This document shows, one piece after another, positions 14,263-23,536 of a stretch of 24,211 nucleotides of DNA. This stretch comes from DASXMX01 sp036794395. GTDB lineage: Bacteria > Planctomycetota > Phycisphaerae > Tepidisphaerales > Tepidisphaeraceae. The notes beneath the pieces are model-generated. The model ran no database searches and had not been told where the DNA came from. It saw nothing but the letters and a program-made list of their open reading frames with translations. A program made the translations under genes and the position numbers. The stretch lies in the NCBI GenBank assembly GCA_036794395.1, contig DAIRGS010000082.1:1-24211 (forward strand), in the 5' to 3' direction. Every line of letters starts with the position of its first letter. Positions within the stretch are counted from its first letter, which is position 1.

Positions 14263-15600
14263 ATGCTCACCATTTACGGGAGCCGTTCCCGGTTTTGCGA
14301 CGGGGTTTCACGGCGGAACTTCCTGAAGATCGGTACGCTGGGTTTGGCGGGACTGTCGTTCCCCCAGTTGCTCCGGGCGGAAGCGGCGGCGGGGATTTCG
14401 CAGTCGCACAAAGCCGTCATCATGATCTTCCTTCCGGGCGGGCCGGCCCACCAGGACATATTCGATCTGAAGCCGCAGGCGCCGTCGGACATCCGCGGCG
14501 AGTTCATGCCGATCGGCACCAACGTGCCGGGCATGCAGATCTGCGAGATGATGCCGCGCTTGGCCAAGATGGCCGATCGCGTTGCGCTGATCCGGTCGAT
14601 CGTCGGCTGCTCGGGCGATCACGACGCGTTTCAATGTTTGACCGGCCGGTTGAAGCGGCAGATGCCGCCGGGGGGATGGCCCAGCCTGGGATCCTTCGTT
14701 TCGAAGATCCAGGGACCGGTGGACAAAGCGATCCCGGCCTTCGTGGGGTTGTCGCCGAAAATGGGGCACATGGAGTGGGCGGACAACGGTCAGCCGGGCT
14801 TCCTGGGAATCTCGCACGCACCGTTCAGGCCCGAGGGCGAGGGCAAAACGGATATGGTGTTGAACGGTGTGACGCTCGATCGGCTGAGCGACCGCCGGGC
14901 GCTGCTCGGCAGCCTGGACCGGATGCGCCGCGACGTTGATTCCAGCGGCATGATGGAGGGGCTCGACACGTTCAACCAGCAGGCGATGGGCATGCTCACT
15001 TCCAGCAAGCTTGTCGAAGCGCTGGACCTGACACGCGAAAATCCGAAGCTTGTCGAAGCCTACGGCAAGGGCAACCCCGCCAACCGCGACGACGGCGGAC
15101 CGCGGTTGACCTCGAATTTCCTCGTCGCCCGCAGGCTCATCGAAGCCGGGGCGCGGGTGGTGACACTGGCCTTCAGCCGGTGGGATCATCATGGCAAGAA
15201 CTTTCCTCAACTCCGCGAAGATCTTCCGCTGCTCGACCAAGGGCTCACCGCACTGCTTCAGGACCTGCGCGAACGCGGGATGGAAAAGGATGTTTCGGTG
15301 ATCGTGTGGGGCGAGTTCGGCCGCAGCCCAGCCATTAACAAAGACGGCGGACGCGATCACTGGCCGCGCGTTTCCTGTGCATTGCTTGCCGGCGGAGGGA
15401 TGAAAACAGGGCAGGTCATCGGCGCGACGGATCGACTGGGCGGCGAAGCGACGGAACGTCCCGTTCAGTTCGGCGAAGTCTTCTCCACGCTCTACCACAA
15501 CCTCGGAATCGATACGAGCAAAGTCACCTTGCCGGATTTGGCGGGTCGGCCCCAGTATCTCGTGGACGGGCAGCAGCCGATTCGGGAGCTTGTGGGATAG
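14263..15600 (+). CDS. DUF1501 family exported protein, full length
   Basis: The product has 445 residues. The N-terminus carries a twin-arginine signal (VSRRNFLKIGTLGLAGLSFPQLL, residues 15-37), implying Tat export of a folded, possibly metal-bearing protein. Family motifs are FLPGGPAHQDIFDLKP (about 56-71), the SIVGCSGDHDAFQCLTG block, WDHHGKNFPQLREDLPLLDQG, WGEFGRSP and GGRDHWP with LLAGGGMKTG. DUF1501 proteins have the alkaline-phosphatase/sulfatase-like fold, but no biochemical activity is established that I know of. It differs from the other DUF1501 gene in the window in the block after GRDH (WPRVSCALLAGGG here, AYGFTMWMAGGG there), so they belong to different subfamilies. AAGGA 6 nt upstream supports the start. 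It is the first gene of a four-gene operon, with 80 bp before the next start. Confidence 0.93.
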   Translation: MLTIYGSRSRFCDGVSRRNFLKIGTLGLAGLSFPQLLRAEAAAGISQSHKAVIMIFLPGGPAHQDIFDLKPQAPSDIRGEFMPIGTNVPGMQICEMMPRLAKMADRVALIRSIVGCSGDHDAFQCLTGRLKRQMPPGGWPSLGSFVSKIQGPVDKAIPAFVGLSPKMGHMEWADNGQPGFLGISHAPFRPEGEGKTDMVLNGVTLDRLSDRRALLGSLDRMRRDVDSSGMMEGLDTFNQQAMGMLTSSKLVEALDLTRENPKLVEAYGKGNPANRDDGGPRLTSNFLVARRLIEAGARVVTLAFSRWDHHGKNFPQLREDLPLLDQGLTALLQDLRERGMEKDVSVIVWGEFGRSPAINKDGGRDHWPRVSCALLAGGGMKTGQVIGATDRLGGEATERPVQFGEVFSTLYHNLGIDTSKVTLPDLAGRPQYLVDGQQPIRELVG

Positions 15601-15680
15601 ATTTGGCCGAAACGCGCGTTACACCCGGTTCCTCATATCCGTGTAAACCGCGCCCCTGGCATCCGATGAGACGGAGCGAC

Positions 15681-18215
15681 ATGCGATTTCTGGCGGTTTC
15701 AATCGGGTTTTGCGTAGTTGCCGCTGTTGCCGGACCAATCCGCGCGGCGAACCAACCCAAAACGGGGACAGAGCTTGCCGCTCAAAATGTCGGCCAACTG
15801 GAATCACTGGCCGTCTTTCACGGCGAATCGGGCTCCGCCGGACTTGTGCTTCGCGGTGCCGACGCCCGGCAGCAGTTGATCGTCACCGGTTCTTTCGCGG
15901 GCGGCGTACAGCGCGATCTGACGCACCAAGTCCGGTACGAGGTATCGCCGGCGGGTGTTGTTGACGTGGATCACCACGGTGTGGTAACCGCGGTTGGGGA
16001 TGGGTCGGCGACCATCACCGTGAAGCAGGCTCAAGGCCCTGCCACGACACTTGGGGTCACGGTCGCGCAGTTCTCCACGTCGGCGCAGGTCAATTTTCCG
16101 AACCGGATCGTTCCGATCTTCACGAAGCTGGGCTGTAATTCCGGCGGCTGTCACGGCAAATTGAGTGGCCAGAACGGGTTTAAGCTTTCGTTGCTGGGGT
16201 TCGAGCCGGGGGAGGATTACGAGCATCTGGTGAAAGAGGCGCGTGGCCGCCGAGTGTTCCCCGCGGCGCCGGATCGGAGCCTGCTTCTTCTCAAGGCGAC
16301 CGGGGTCCAGCCGCACGGTGGAGGGAAGCGACTCGACACCGACAGCGACGATTACCGCGTGCTGATTCGCTGGATTTCCCAGGGGATGCCCTACGGAAAG
16401 GCCGACGCCCCGACGATCGCCACAATCGACGTCTTTCCGAGCCGGCGCGTGATGAACCGGGGCGGCGATCAGCAGCTGGCCGTTACGGCGCGATACACGG
16501 ACGGGTCGTCCGAGGACGTGACGCGCGCGACGCTCTACCAGGTGAACGACGCGGATATGGCCAGCGTCGGCGGCGACGGGCGCGTGCAGATTCAGCAGCA
16601 GCCGGGTGACGTGGCGGTGATGGTGCGATATCAGGGGAAGGTGGCGGTGTGCCGGGCCACAGTCCCGCTGGGCGCGCCGACGGACAATCTCCCACTGGCC
16701 AACAATTTTATCGACGAGCTGGTCTTCAAGAAGCTGAAAGATGTTGGGATGCCCGCGTCGCAAATCTGCTCCGACGCCACGTTCATCCGCCGGGTGACGA
16801 TCGACATCGCGGGGCGGCTGCCAACGCCGGACGAGGCGGCGCACTTCGTTGCCGACACTGGCCCGGCCAAGCGCGGCAAGTGGATCGATTCGCTCCTCGC
16901 CGGAACCGACTACGCCGACTACTTCGCCAACACGTGGTCGGCGCTGCTCCGCAACCGGCGGACTCAGCCCACCTATGCGCGCGGGACGTTCGAGTTTCAT
17001 GACTGGGTGCGCGACAGCCTGGTGTCGAATAAGCCCTACGACCAGTTCGTCCGGGAAATCATCACCGCCAGCGGCAACGTTGACGATAACCCGGCCGCCG
17101 GCTGGTACCGGCAGGTGAAGGACCCCAATCAGCAGTTGGAAGACGTGGCCCAGCTTTTCATGGGCATGCGGCTTCAGTGCGCCCAGTGTCACCATCACCC
17201 GTTCGAGAAGTGGAGCCAACAGGACTATTATCAGTTCGCGGCCTTCTTCTCGCGCGTCGGCAGGAAGGGCGATTTGCAGGCGGGAGACGACGCGATTTTC
17301 CACCGCCGCGGCGCGCCCTCGGCGACGAATCCGAGGTCGCGACAGTCGGTGAAACCGGCGGGGTTGGGCGAGCGGCCGCTGGAAGTCTCGGCCGACGAAG
17401 ACCCGCGCGTTCTCCTGGCCGACTGGGTGACGCGCCCGGAGAACCCGTTCTTCGCACGCTCGCTGATCAACCGCTACTGGAAGCATTTCCTGGGGCGGGG
17501 AATCGTGGAACCCGAAGACGACATGCGCGAGACCAACCCGCCGAGCAATCCGGAATTGCTGGACGGGCTGGCCCGGCATTTCATCGAGAGCAGGTATGAC
17601 TTGAAAGAATTGGTGCGGACGATCTGCCGGTCGCACACGTACCAGCTCGATTCGGTTCCCAACGAATACAACGCGGTCGACAAGCAGTATTTCTCGCGGT
17701 ACTACCCCAGGCGCGTGGCCGCGGAAGTGTTGCTCGATTCCGTGGACGCCGTTACCGGCACGGTCAGTAAATTCGACGGGCTTCCTTCGGGCACGCGGGC
17801 GGTTCAGTTGCCGGATAACAGCTTCAATGCCAGTTCGTATTTCCTTGAAGTCTTCGGACGGCCCAATGCCTCCAGCGCCTGCGAGTGCGAGCGCACAGAT
17901 GCCCCGAGCCTGGCCCAGAGCCTTCACCTGCTCAACGCCAAAGACCTCTACGAAAAGCTGGCGTCAGCCGACGGACGGGCCGCGAAATTTTCGGCCGGCG
18001 ACCCGCGTACCGACGAAAACAAGGTTCGCCAGCTCTATCAACTCGCTTTCAGCCGCGAACCCAACGCGGGCGAGATCTCCACGGCCGTGGGCTACATCGA
18101 GCGTTCGATCGCTAAAGGCGTTGCCAAAGAGGACGCGGCGAAGAAAAAGCAGCGGGCTTATGAAGACCTCATCTGGGTGCTGATCAACACCAAGGAATTC
18201 TCGTTCAACCACTGA
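15681..18215 (+). CDS. DUF1549/DUF1553 (PSCyt2/PSD1) cytochrome-like protein with Big_2 domains
   Basis: The product has 844 residues from ATG 15681 with GGAG at 15673-15676; the frame extends to TTG 15603 without support. Domains in order: signal peptide (MRFLAVSIGFCVVAAVAGPIRAA); Big_2 Ig-like domain (about 42-129); a haem-like CNSGGCH motif (152-158) in the conserved GCNSGGCHGKLSGQNGFKLSLLGF block; second Ig-like domain (about 246-329, DVFPSRRVMNRGGDQQLAVTARYTDGSSEDVT); DUF1549 (about 340-525) with a classical CAQCH haem site at 500-504; and DUF1553 (about 580-835, LLADWVTRPENPFFARSLINRYWKHFLGRGIVEP). These domains were first defined in planctomycetes. Periplasmic or surface electron transfer or substrate binding is inferred. 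It lies between DUF1501 and PPC genes with short gaps. A 707-codon antisense frame (15804-17927) is a GC-rich shadow. Confidence 0.93.
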   Translation: MRFLAVSIGFCVVAAVAGPIRAANQPKTGTELAAQNVGQLESLAVFHGESGSAGLVLRGADARQQLIVTGSFAGGVQRDLTHQVRYEVSPAGVVDVDHHGVVTAVGDGSATITVKQAQGPATTLGVTVAQFSTSAQVNFPNRIVPIFTKLGCNSGGCHGKLSGQNGFKLSLLGFEPGEDYEHLVKEARGRRVFPAAPDRSLLLLKATGVQPHGGGKRLDTDSDDYRVLIRWISQGMPYGKADAPTIATIDVFPSRRVMNRGGDQQLAVTARYTDGSSEDVTRATLYQVNDADMASVGGDGRVQIQQQPGDVAVMVRYQGKVAVCRATVPLGAPTDNLPLANNFIDELVFKKLKDVGMPASQICSDATFIRRVTIDIAGRLPTPDEAAHFVADTGPAKRGKWIDSLLAGTDYADYFANTWSALLRNRRTQPTYARGTFEFHDWVRDSLVSNKPYDQFVREIITASGNVDDNPAAGWYRQVKDPNQQLEDVAQLFMGMRLQCAQCHHHPFEKWSQQDYYQFAAFFSRVGRKGDLQAGDDAIFHRRGAPSATNPRSRQSVKPAGLGERPLEVSADEDPRVLLADWVTRPENPFFARSLINRYWKHFLGRGIVEPEDDMRETNPPSNPELLDGLARHFIESRYDLKELVRTICRSHTYQLDSVPNEYNAVDKQYFSRYYPRRVAAEVLLDSVDAVTGTVSKFDGLPSGTRAVQLPDNSFNASSYFLEVFGRPNASSACECERTDAPSLAQSLHLLNAKDLYEKLASADGRAAKFSAGDPRTDENKVRQLYQLAFSREPNAGEISTAVGYIERSIAKGVAKEDAAKKKQRAYEDLIWVLINTKEFSFNH

Positions 18216-18241
18216 GTCGTACGGGCAGGAGGAACGAGATA

Positions 18242-20515
18242 ATGGCGGGAGTCAATCGGGACCTTGCAGAGCAGCCGGGACGATCAGGAAAGTGTCGCAC
18301 CTGCGTTCTGGCGGCGCCGTGGACGGTCGCGATTCTCTTCGCCACTTCGGCGATGGCTCAGCTCCCCGCCGCCCGGGTGACCGGGATCTTTCCGTCCGGG
18401 GGACGCGTCGGGACGAGCGTCGAGGTAACGGTCACCGGCACGGAGTTAGAGGGCGCGGTCGAACTTCGATTCTCGCGCCCCGGCATTCGCGCCACGCCCG
18501 CCCATGGATCTGAGAGCCGAACCGAGCGGAAGTTCACCGTGGCTGTTGGCCCCGACGTTCCCGTCGGCTTGTGCGAGGCGCGGTTCGTGGGTGCTTACGG
18601 AATCTCCAATCCACGTGCCTTTGCCGTGAGCGACCTCCCCGAGACCGTTCGAATTCCCGGCGCAAAGCCTGATGGACCTGTCCCGCTTGCCGTTGGCTCG
18701 ATAATTAACGCACGCTGCATGGCGCGAGGGGTTGATTCTTATTCGGTCGCGTTGAAGCAAGGGCAGCGCGTGCTGTTCGTCTGCGCCGCGGGGGAGATCG
18801 ACTCAAAAATATCGCCGGTGATGGTGCTGAGTGACAGCGCCTCGCACGAAGTCGAGCGTAGCCGGCACGGCGGATTGCTGGACTTCACCGCGCCGTCGGA
18901 CGGAGCGTACACGCTTCAGGTTCACGACCTGCTCTACCGCGGCGGTTCGGACTGCTTTTACCGCCTCCAAGTTGGCATCGGTCCGCACCTCGACGCGATT
19001 TTTCCACCGGCGGGGCAACCGGGCACGAAGGCCACATACACGCTCTTCGGCCGCAACCTTCCCGGCGGAAGCATATCAGGCCTCCACGCCGCCGACGGCA
19101 AGCCGTTAGACCAATTGGAAGTCGAGATCGACTTGCCGGTGGAGGCGCATCGGTCGCTCGACACGTCGGCGCGGACGGGCACCGGCGGCTGGTCCGCCGA
19201 AGCCTTCGCATACCGCCTATCCTCCGAAAACGGATCATCCAATCCGATTCTGATCGGCCTGACGGATTCGCCGCCGGTGCTCGAACGCGAGCCCAACGAC
19301 AACCCGGCCCAGGCGCAGAAGCTCCAGCCGCCGGCCGAAGTCTTGGGACATTTCTACCCGCACGGCGACCGCGACTGGTTTACCTTCGACGCGGCCAAGG
19401 GCGAGGCGTACTGGATTGAAGTGTTCTCGCAGCGAATGGGCCTGCCCAGCAACCCGTTTGTTCTCGTACAGCACGTCACCCGCAACGACAAGGGCGTCGA
19501 GCAGACTTCCGACGTGCGGGAGCTTTCCGGCACCGACGCCAACCTGGGCGGGCCTGCCTTTCGCACGTCGACGCGGGACGGCGCATTTCGCTTCCAGGCT
19601 GGGGAAGCAGGGACGTACCACCTGATGGTGCGCGACCTGTTCAACACGGCGATCGACAACCCGGCACTCACTTATCGCCTGTCGATTCACAGGGAGCGAC
19701 CTGATTTTCGGATCCTCGCCCTGCCGATTGTAAGTGCGAACAACGAGGTGCCGCTATGGTCGCCGTTCCTGCGGCAGGGGGGCGCTGTTCCGATGCGGCT
19801 GATCCTGTCCCGGCAGGATGGGTTCGAAGGTGAAGTGCGCGTCGATGTTGAAGGATTGCCAGCCCACGTTAAATGCGGCGGTACGACGATCGCGGCGGGC
19901 CAGAATGTTGGCACGCTGGTTCTCACCGCGGGAGATCACGCGGTGGATTGGTGCGGGCCGGTGCGAATCGTCGGCCACGCGAACGTGAATCATGAGGATC
20001 TCACGCGAGAGGCGAGCGTCGGCGCGGTAATCTGGCCCGTGCCCCCGAATCCGCAGGAACGGGCGATCTCGAGACTGGCCGAGGATTTCACGTTGGCCGT
20101 GAGCGGCGAGGAACAGGAGCCAATCGCGTTTGACCTAAGCGATAAACCGTATGAGGTCAACGTCGGCGGAAAGGCGAAGATTGCCGTGAAGATTCGGCGG
20201 AGCCTGGCCGTCAATACGCCGGTCAAGATTACCGCCGGTGGACTGGGAGTTGCTAATGCCGGCCCGGAATTGACCCTCGCGGCCGACGCCTCCGAAGGCA
20301 CGCTCGAAATTGACGTCGCGCAGCAGAAGCTTTCGCCCGGCACGTACACGTTTTTCCTGCAAGCTCAGTCGCAAGTGACATACCTGCGGCGAAACTTCCC
20401 AACACCGGGCACGAAAGGCGATGCGAAGAAGACGCCGCAGAATCTGCAAGCGACGTGTTATTCTCCGGCGCTGATTCTCAACGTTGTTCCGCGAGGCAAG
20501 GCAAAGGAAAAGTAA
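18242..20515 (+). CDS. secreted PPC-domain (pre-peptidase C-terminal) multi-domain protein
   Basis: The product has 757 residues. AGGAGG (18227-18232) lies 9 nt before the ATG, the strongest ribosome-binding site in the window. A long N-region precedes a hydrophobic stretch (APWTVAILFATSAMAQ), with cleavage near residue 39. There is an IPT/TIG-like Ig domain (about 45-130, VTGIFPSGGRVGTSVEVTVTGTEL) and a PPC-like domain (about 137-245, ending GAYTLQVHDLLYRGGSDCFYRL). A second TIG-like unit follows (about 250-300, DAIFPPAGQPGTKATYTLFG), then a canonical PPC domain (about 348-483, LEREPNDNPAQAQKL through GTYHLMVRDLFN). The C-terminal 270 residues are beta-rich Ig-like domains. No protease catalytic residues are seen, so PPC here is a binding or scaffold module. 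It follows the cytochrome gene by 26 bp, and the next gene starts one base after its stop. Confidence 0.88.
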   Translation: MAGVNRDLAEQPGRSGKCRTCVLAAPWTVAILFATSAMAQLPAARVTGIFPSGGRVGTSVEVTVTGTELEGAVELRFSRPGIRATPAHGSESRTERKFTVAVGPDVPVGLCEARFVGAYGISNPRAFAVSDLPETVRIPGAKPDGPVPLAVGSIINARCMARGVDSYSVALKQGQRVLFVCAAGEIDSKISPVMVLSDSASHEVERSRHGGLLDFTAPSDGAYTLQVHDLLYRGGSDCFYRLQVGIGPHLDAIFPPAGQPGTKATYTLFGRNLPGGSISGLHAADGKPLDQLEVEIDLPVEAHRSLDTSARTGTGGWSAEAFAYRLSSENGSSNPILIGLTDSPPVLEREPNDNPAQAQKLQPPAEVLGHFYPHGDRDWFTFDAAKGEAYWIEVFSQRMGLPSNPFVLVQHVTRNDKGVEQTSDVRELSGTDANLGGPAFRTSTRDGAFRFQAGEAGTYHLMVRDLFNTAIDNPALTYRLSIHRERPDFRILALPIVSANNEVPLWSPFLRQGGAVPMRLILSRQDGFEGEVRVDVEGLPAHVKCGGTTIAAGQNVGTLVLTAGDHAVDWCGPVRIVGHANVNHEDLTREASVGAVIWPVPPNPQERAISRLAEDFTLAVSGEEQEPIAFDLSDKPYEVNVGGKAKIAVKIRRSLAVNTPVKITAGGLGVANAGPELTLAADASEGTLEIDVAQQKLSPGTYTFFLQAQSQVTYLRRNFPTPGTKGDAKKTPQNLQATCYSPALILNVVPRGKAKEK

Positions 20516-20516
20516 C

Positions 20517-23516
20517 GTGCGATCATCCCGCGACTTTGCGCGAACAGTCCTGGCCGTAACGCTCTGCGCAGCGTTCGCGCTGTCGTCACGGACGGCCGCC
20601 GGGCTTGGCGCGGACGACGTTAAAGCGATTCCCGTCGGCGATGTGAATCGTTCGACTCCGGTCGATTTTGAGAAGGACGTGCTTCCGATCCTGAGCACCA
20701 GCTGCCTGGCGTGCCACAACAAGAGCAAGGCCAAGGCGAAGCTGGTCCTGGAAACGCCGGCCGACATCCGCAAAGGCGGCGACAGTGGTCCGGCGGCCGT
20801 TCCGGGAAAAGGGCTGGACAGTCTATTGGTCAAGGCGGCGGCTCACGCGGCGGATGTGGATTCGCCGATGCCTCCGCCGCACAACAAGGCCAATGCTCCG
20901 GATCTCAACTCCGCGCAGCTCGGGCTGATCCGCTTGTGGATCGACCAGGGCGCCGGCGGGGAAGTCCGTGGCACCTCCGCCGCGCCCAAGTGGGTTACCC
21001 TCGTGCCGGGCGTGCAGCCTATCTATGCCGTGGCGGCAACGGGCGACGGGCAATTTGCCGCATGCGGCCGTGGCAATCGCATCGACGTTTACAACCTGCC
21101 CACCGGCCGCCTTGTGGCGCACCTGACCGACCCGCGGCTCGGCAGTGCCACCCCGGGCGCGGCGCACCGCGACCTGGTCGAATCCCTCGCGTTCAGCCCG
21201 GACGGAATGCTGTTGGCATCTGGAAGCTACCGCGAAATCAAACTCTGGCGTCGACCGTCGGCGGTGAAGAAGTTCGACCTGGCCGGGCTGGGTGAGGCGA
21301 CGCAATGCGCCGCGGTCAGCCCCGATCTGAAGCTTGTCGCCGTGGGCGATGCCGATGGAAAGATCCGGCTGTTCAATATGTCGAATGGGAAATCCTCGGG
21401 TGAATTGAGCGGCCACGACGCGGCTGTCACGGCACTTTGTATTTCCCCCGATGGAAATCGCCTTGTCTCTGTCTCCACCGACATGACAGCGCGCGTATGG
21501 GACCTGCACGCACGGAGTCTCCTCTTCAGGATCGAAACGCCCTGCGAATTGCGCGCAGTGGCCTGGGTCAATGGCGGAAAGCGCTTCGCCGCCGGCGGCG
21601 CGGACGGGATAATCCGGCTTTGGACCGTCCCCAATTCCGTGGGGTCTGAGATCCGTCGCGCCACGGAACTCAAAGGCCACGAAGGCGCCGTCAACGCCTT
21701 GGCCGGCTTTCCGTCCATGGACAAGCAGATTCTCTCCGGCGGTGAAGACGGGACGCTTCGGATCTGGAATGTCGACAGCGGCCGGGTCCTTCGCGAGGTG
21801 AAACACGGTTCGGCGGTGATTGCGGTGGCTGTGAGCAAAGATGGAAAGCGATTTGCCTCGGCCGGCCTGGACAACGCCGTCAAGCTGTGGAACGGGCAGG
21901 ATGCAAAGCAGTTGGCAGAATCCAGGGGTGATCCGGCGTTGTTTGCTTCCTCGGTCAATGCGAACCGAGCGCTTGCCTTGGCCATGGCCGAAATCGGATA
22001 TTGCAAGGTGCGGGTCTCCGTCGCCGAAAAGGATGCAAAGGCCCAAACCGATCGACTTCAAAAGGCGAAGACTGCGCTCGCCGCGGCGGATGCCGATATC
22101 GTTGCCCGGCAGCGTGCCGCGTCCACGGCAAAAGCCTCACGCGATGCCGTTGATGCCCAAATCGTTGCGCGAAAGCGAACAGCGGACGCGCTCACCCAGG
22201 CGGAGGAACTTCTCAAGTCGTTGCAGTCATCGCTCGGTGCCGGCAAGAGCGGTGAAAGCGCCGGCGCTGAAGAGCTCGCGCAAGTCACCGCCGCCGCCGA
22301 GTCACTCAAGAAGGCCGCGGCTGCGCTTTCGGCGATGAAGCTCGATGACCGGAAGAAGACCATCGAGGCGGCACTTGCCAAGTCGACGGCAGATTTGAAG
22401 AAGTCGACGGCTGCAAGAACGACCGCGGCTCAGGAGGCCACCGCCGCCGGGCAGACCGCCGACGCCGCCGCCCAGCAGCTCAGCAATGCCATGGAGATTC
22501 TGAAAGCTGCCGAAACGGTCCGCGCGCAGCGCGAAACGGCAGTCGCGTCGGCAAAGCAGGCCTTCGCCCAGTCGGCCCGGCCAATGCGTTCGGTTGCATT
22601 TTCTCCCGATGGTTTGCTGCTTGCCGCCGCCGGGGACGACGGGATTATCCGCACCCTCTATTCCGAGACGGGTACGCTCTGCAAAGTGATTGCAGATCGC
22701 CAACCGGCGCTGCGCTCGGTCGCCTTCATTGGCGCCGGCGTGCTCCTGGCCTTTGACCAAGCGGGCCGCGCCGCGTCCGCCTGGGATCTGTCTTCCCCCT
22801 GGAAGCTGGAGCGCACGCTCGGCTCGGCCGATGGGCCGTCGCCCATCGCCGACCGTGTGACTTCGCTCGATTTCAGCCCGGACGGAAGCGTGCTGGCCTC
22901 GGGCGGGGGAATTCCCTCGCGCGGGGGAGAAGTGAAACTGTGGGACCTCACGAGTAATAAGCAGCCGCGATCCTTCGACGAGGTGCACGTAGATACCGTC
23001 ACGTGCATTCGGTTCAGCCCAGACGGCAAGCGCTTGGCTTGCGCCTCGGCCGACCGTTTTGTGCGCTTGATCGACCCCGCCACCGGAAAAGTCGCGCTGT
23101 CTCTGGAAGGTCATCAGCACCACGTTCTGGGCGTCGCCTGGCGGCGCGACGGCCACATGATCGCCAGCGCCGGCGCCGACAACACGCTTCGCTTCTGGAA
23201 TGCCGACACCGGCGAGCGGGACGCCATCGTGGCGGCGTTCGACAAAGAAGTCACCGCGGTGTGTTTCATAGGCGACGGCAATCTGGCTCTGGCGGCCTCT
23301 GGAGATGGGCTGGTCAGAGCCTTCAACGGCGACGGGGCCGAAGTCCGTTCGTTTTCGGGCCCGGCCGGCTTTGTTTATGCGGCTTGTGCCACGCCCGACG
23401 GGGCGATCATCCTGGCCGGCGGAGAGGACGGAATTCTCCGAGCGTGGGACGCTGGTACTTCACGACCGATCGCCAGTTTCAAACCTGAAGAACCTACTGT
23501 TCGCTTGATCCCGTAG
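20517..23516 (+). CDS. exported PSCyt1 c-haem protein with two WD40 propellers split by a coiled coil
   Basis: The product has 999 residues from GTG 20517, one base after the PPC gene's TAA and 8 nt after AAAGGA; the frame extends to TTG 20484 inside the neighbour, which is rejected. A signal peptide (ARTVLAVTLCAAFALSSRTAAG) is followed by PSCyt1: VDFEKDVLPILSTSCLACH with haem motif CLACH at 63-67, and MPPPH and LIRLWIDQGA typical of the family. Residues about 158-480 show seven WD-type blades (DVYNLPTG, IKLWRRPS, IRLFNMSNG, ARVWDLHAR, IRLWTVPNS, LRIWNVDSG, VKLWNGQD). Residues about 500-688 are an Ala/Lys/Glu-rich coiled coil. Residues 690-999 show seven more (RTLYSETG, ASAWDLSS, VKLWDLTS, VRLIDPATG, LRFWNADTG, VRAFNGDG, LRAWDAGTS). 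A large exported redox-linked scaffold is inferred. It is the last gene of the operon. Confidence 0.92.
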   Translation: MRSSRDFARTVLAVTLCAAFALSSRTAAGLGADDVKAIPVGDVNRSTPVDFEKDVLPILSTSCLACHNKSKAKAKLVLETPADIRKGGDSGPAAVPGKGLDSLLVKAAAHAADVDSPMPPPHNKANAPDLNSAQLGLIRLWIDQGAGGEVRGTSAAPKWVTLVPGVQPIYAVAATGDGQFAACGRGNRIDVYNLPTGRLVAHLTDPRLGSATPGAAHRDLVESLAFSPDGMLLASGSYREIKLWRRPSAVKKFDLAGLGEATQCAAVSPDLKLVAVGDADGKIRLFNMSNGKSSGELSGHDAAVTALCISPDGNRLVSVSTDMTARVWDLHARSLLFRIETPCELRAVAWVNGGKRFAAGGADGIIRLWTVPNSVGSEIRRATELKGHEGAVNALAGFPSMDKQILSGGEDGTLRIWNVDSGRVLREVKHGSAVIAVAVSKDGKRFASAGLDNAVKLWNGQDAKQLAESRGDPALFASSVNANRALALAMAEIGYCKVRVSVAEKDAKAQTDRLQKAKTALAAADADIVARQRAASTAKASRDAVDAQIVARKRTADALTQAEELLKSLQSSLGAGKSGESAGAEELAQVTAAAESLKKAAAALSAMKLDDRKKTIEAALAKSTADLKKSTAARTTAAQEATAAGQTADAAAQQLSNAMEILKAAETVRAQRETAVASAKQAFAQSARPMRSVAFSPDGLLLAAAGDDGIIRTLYSETGTLCKVIADRQPALRSVAFIGAGVLLAFDQAGRAASAWDLSSPWKLERTLGSADGPSPIADRVTSLDFSPDGSVLASGGGIPSRGGEVKLWDLTSNKQPRSFDEVHVDTVTCIRFSPDGKRLACASADRFVRLIDPATGKVALSLEGHQHHVLGVAWRRDGHMIASAGADNTLRFWNADTGERDAIVAAFDKEVTAVCFIGDGNLALAASGDGLVRAFNGDGAEVRSFSGPAGFVYAACATPDGAIILAGGEDGILRAWDAGTSRPIASFKPEEPTVRLIP

Positions 23517-23536
23517 GTTCTCGACGCGGCGAGGGT

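Noticed and set aside
15804..17927. 707-codon open frame on the minus strand
   Set aside because: Lies antisense to the DUF1549/DUF1553 gene in GC-rich DNA; Arg/Val/Gly-rich with no recognisable domain. A codon-bias shadow.
20823..22061. 412-codon minus-strand frame
   Set aside because: Antisense to the well-supported WD40 protein; no signal of its own.
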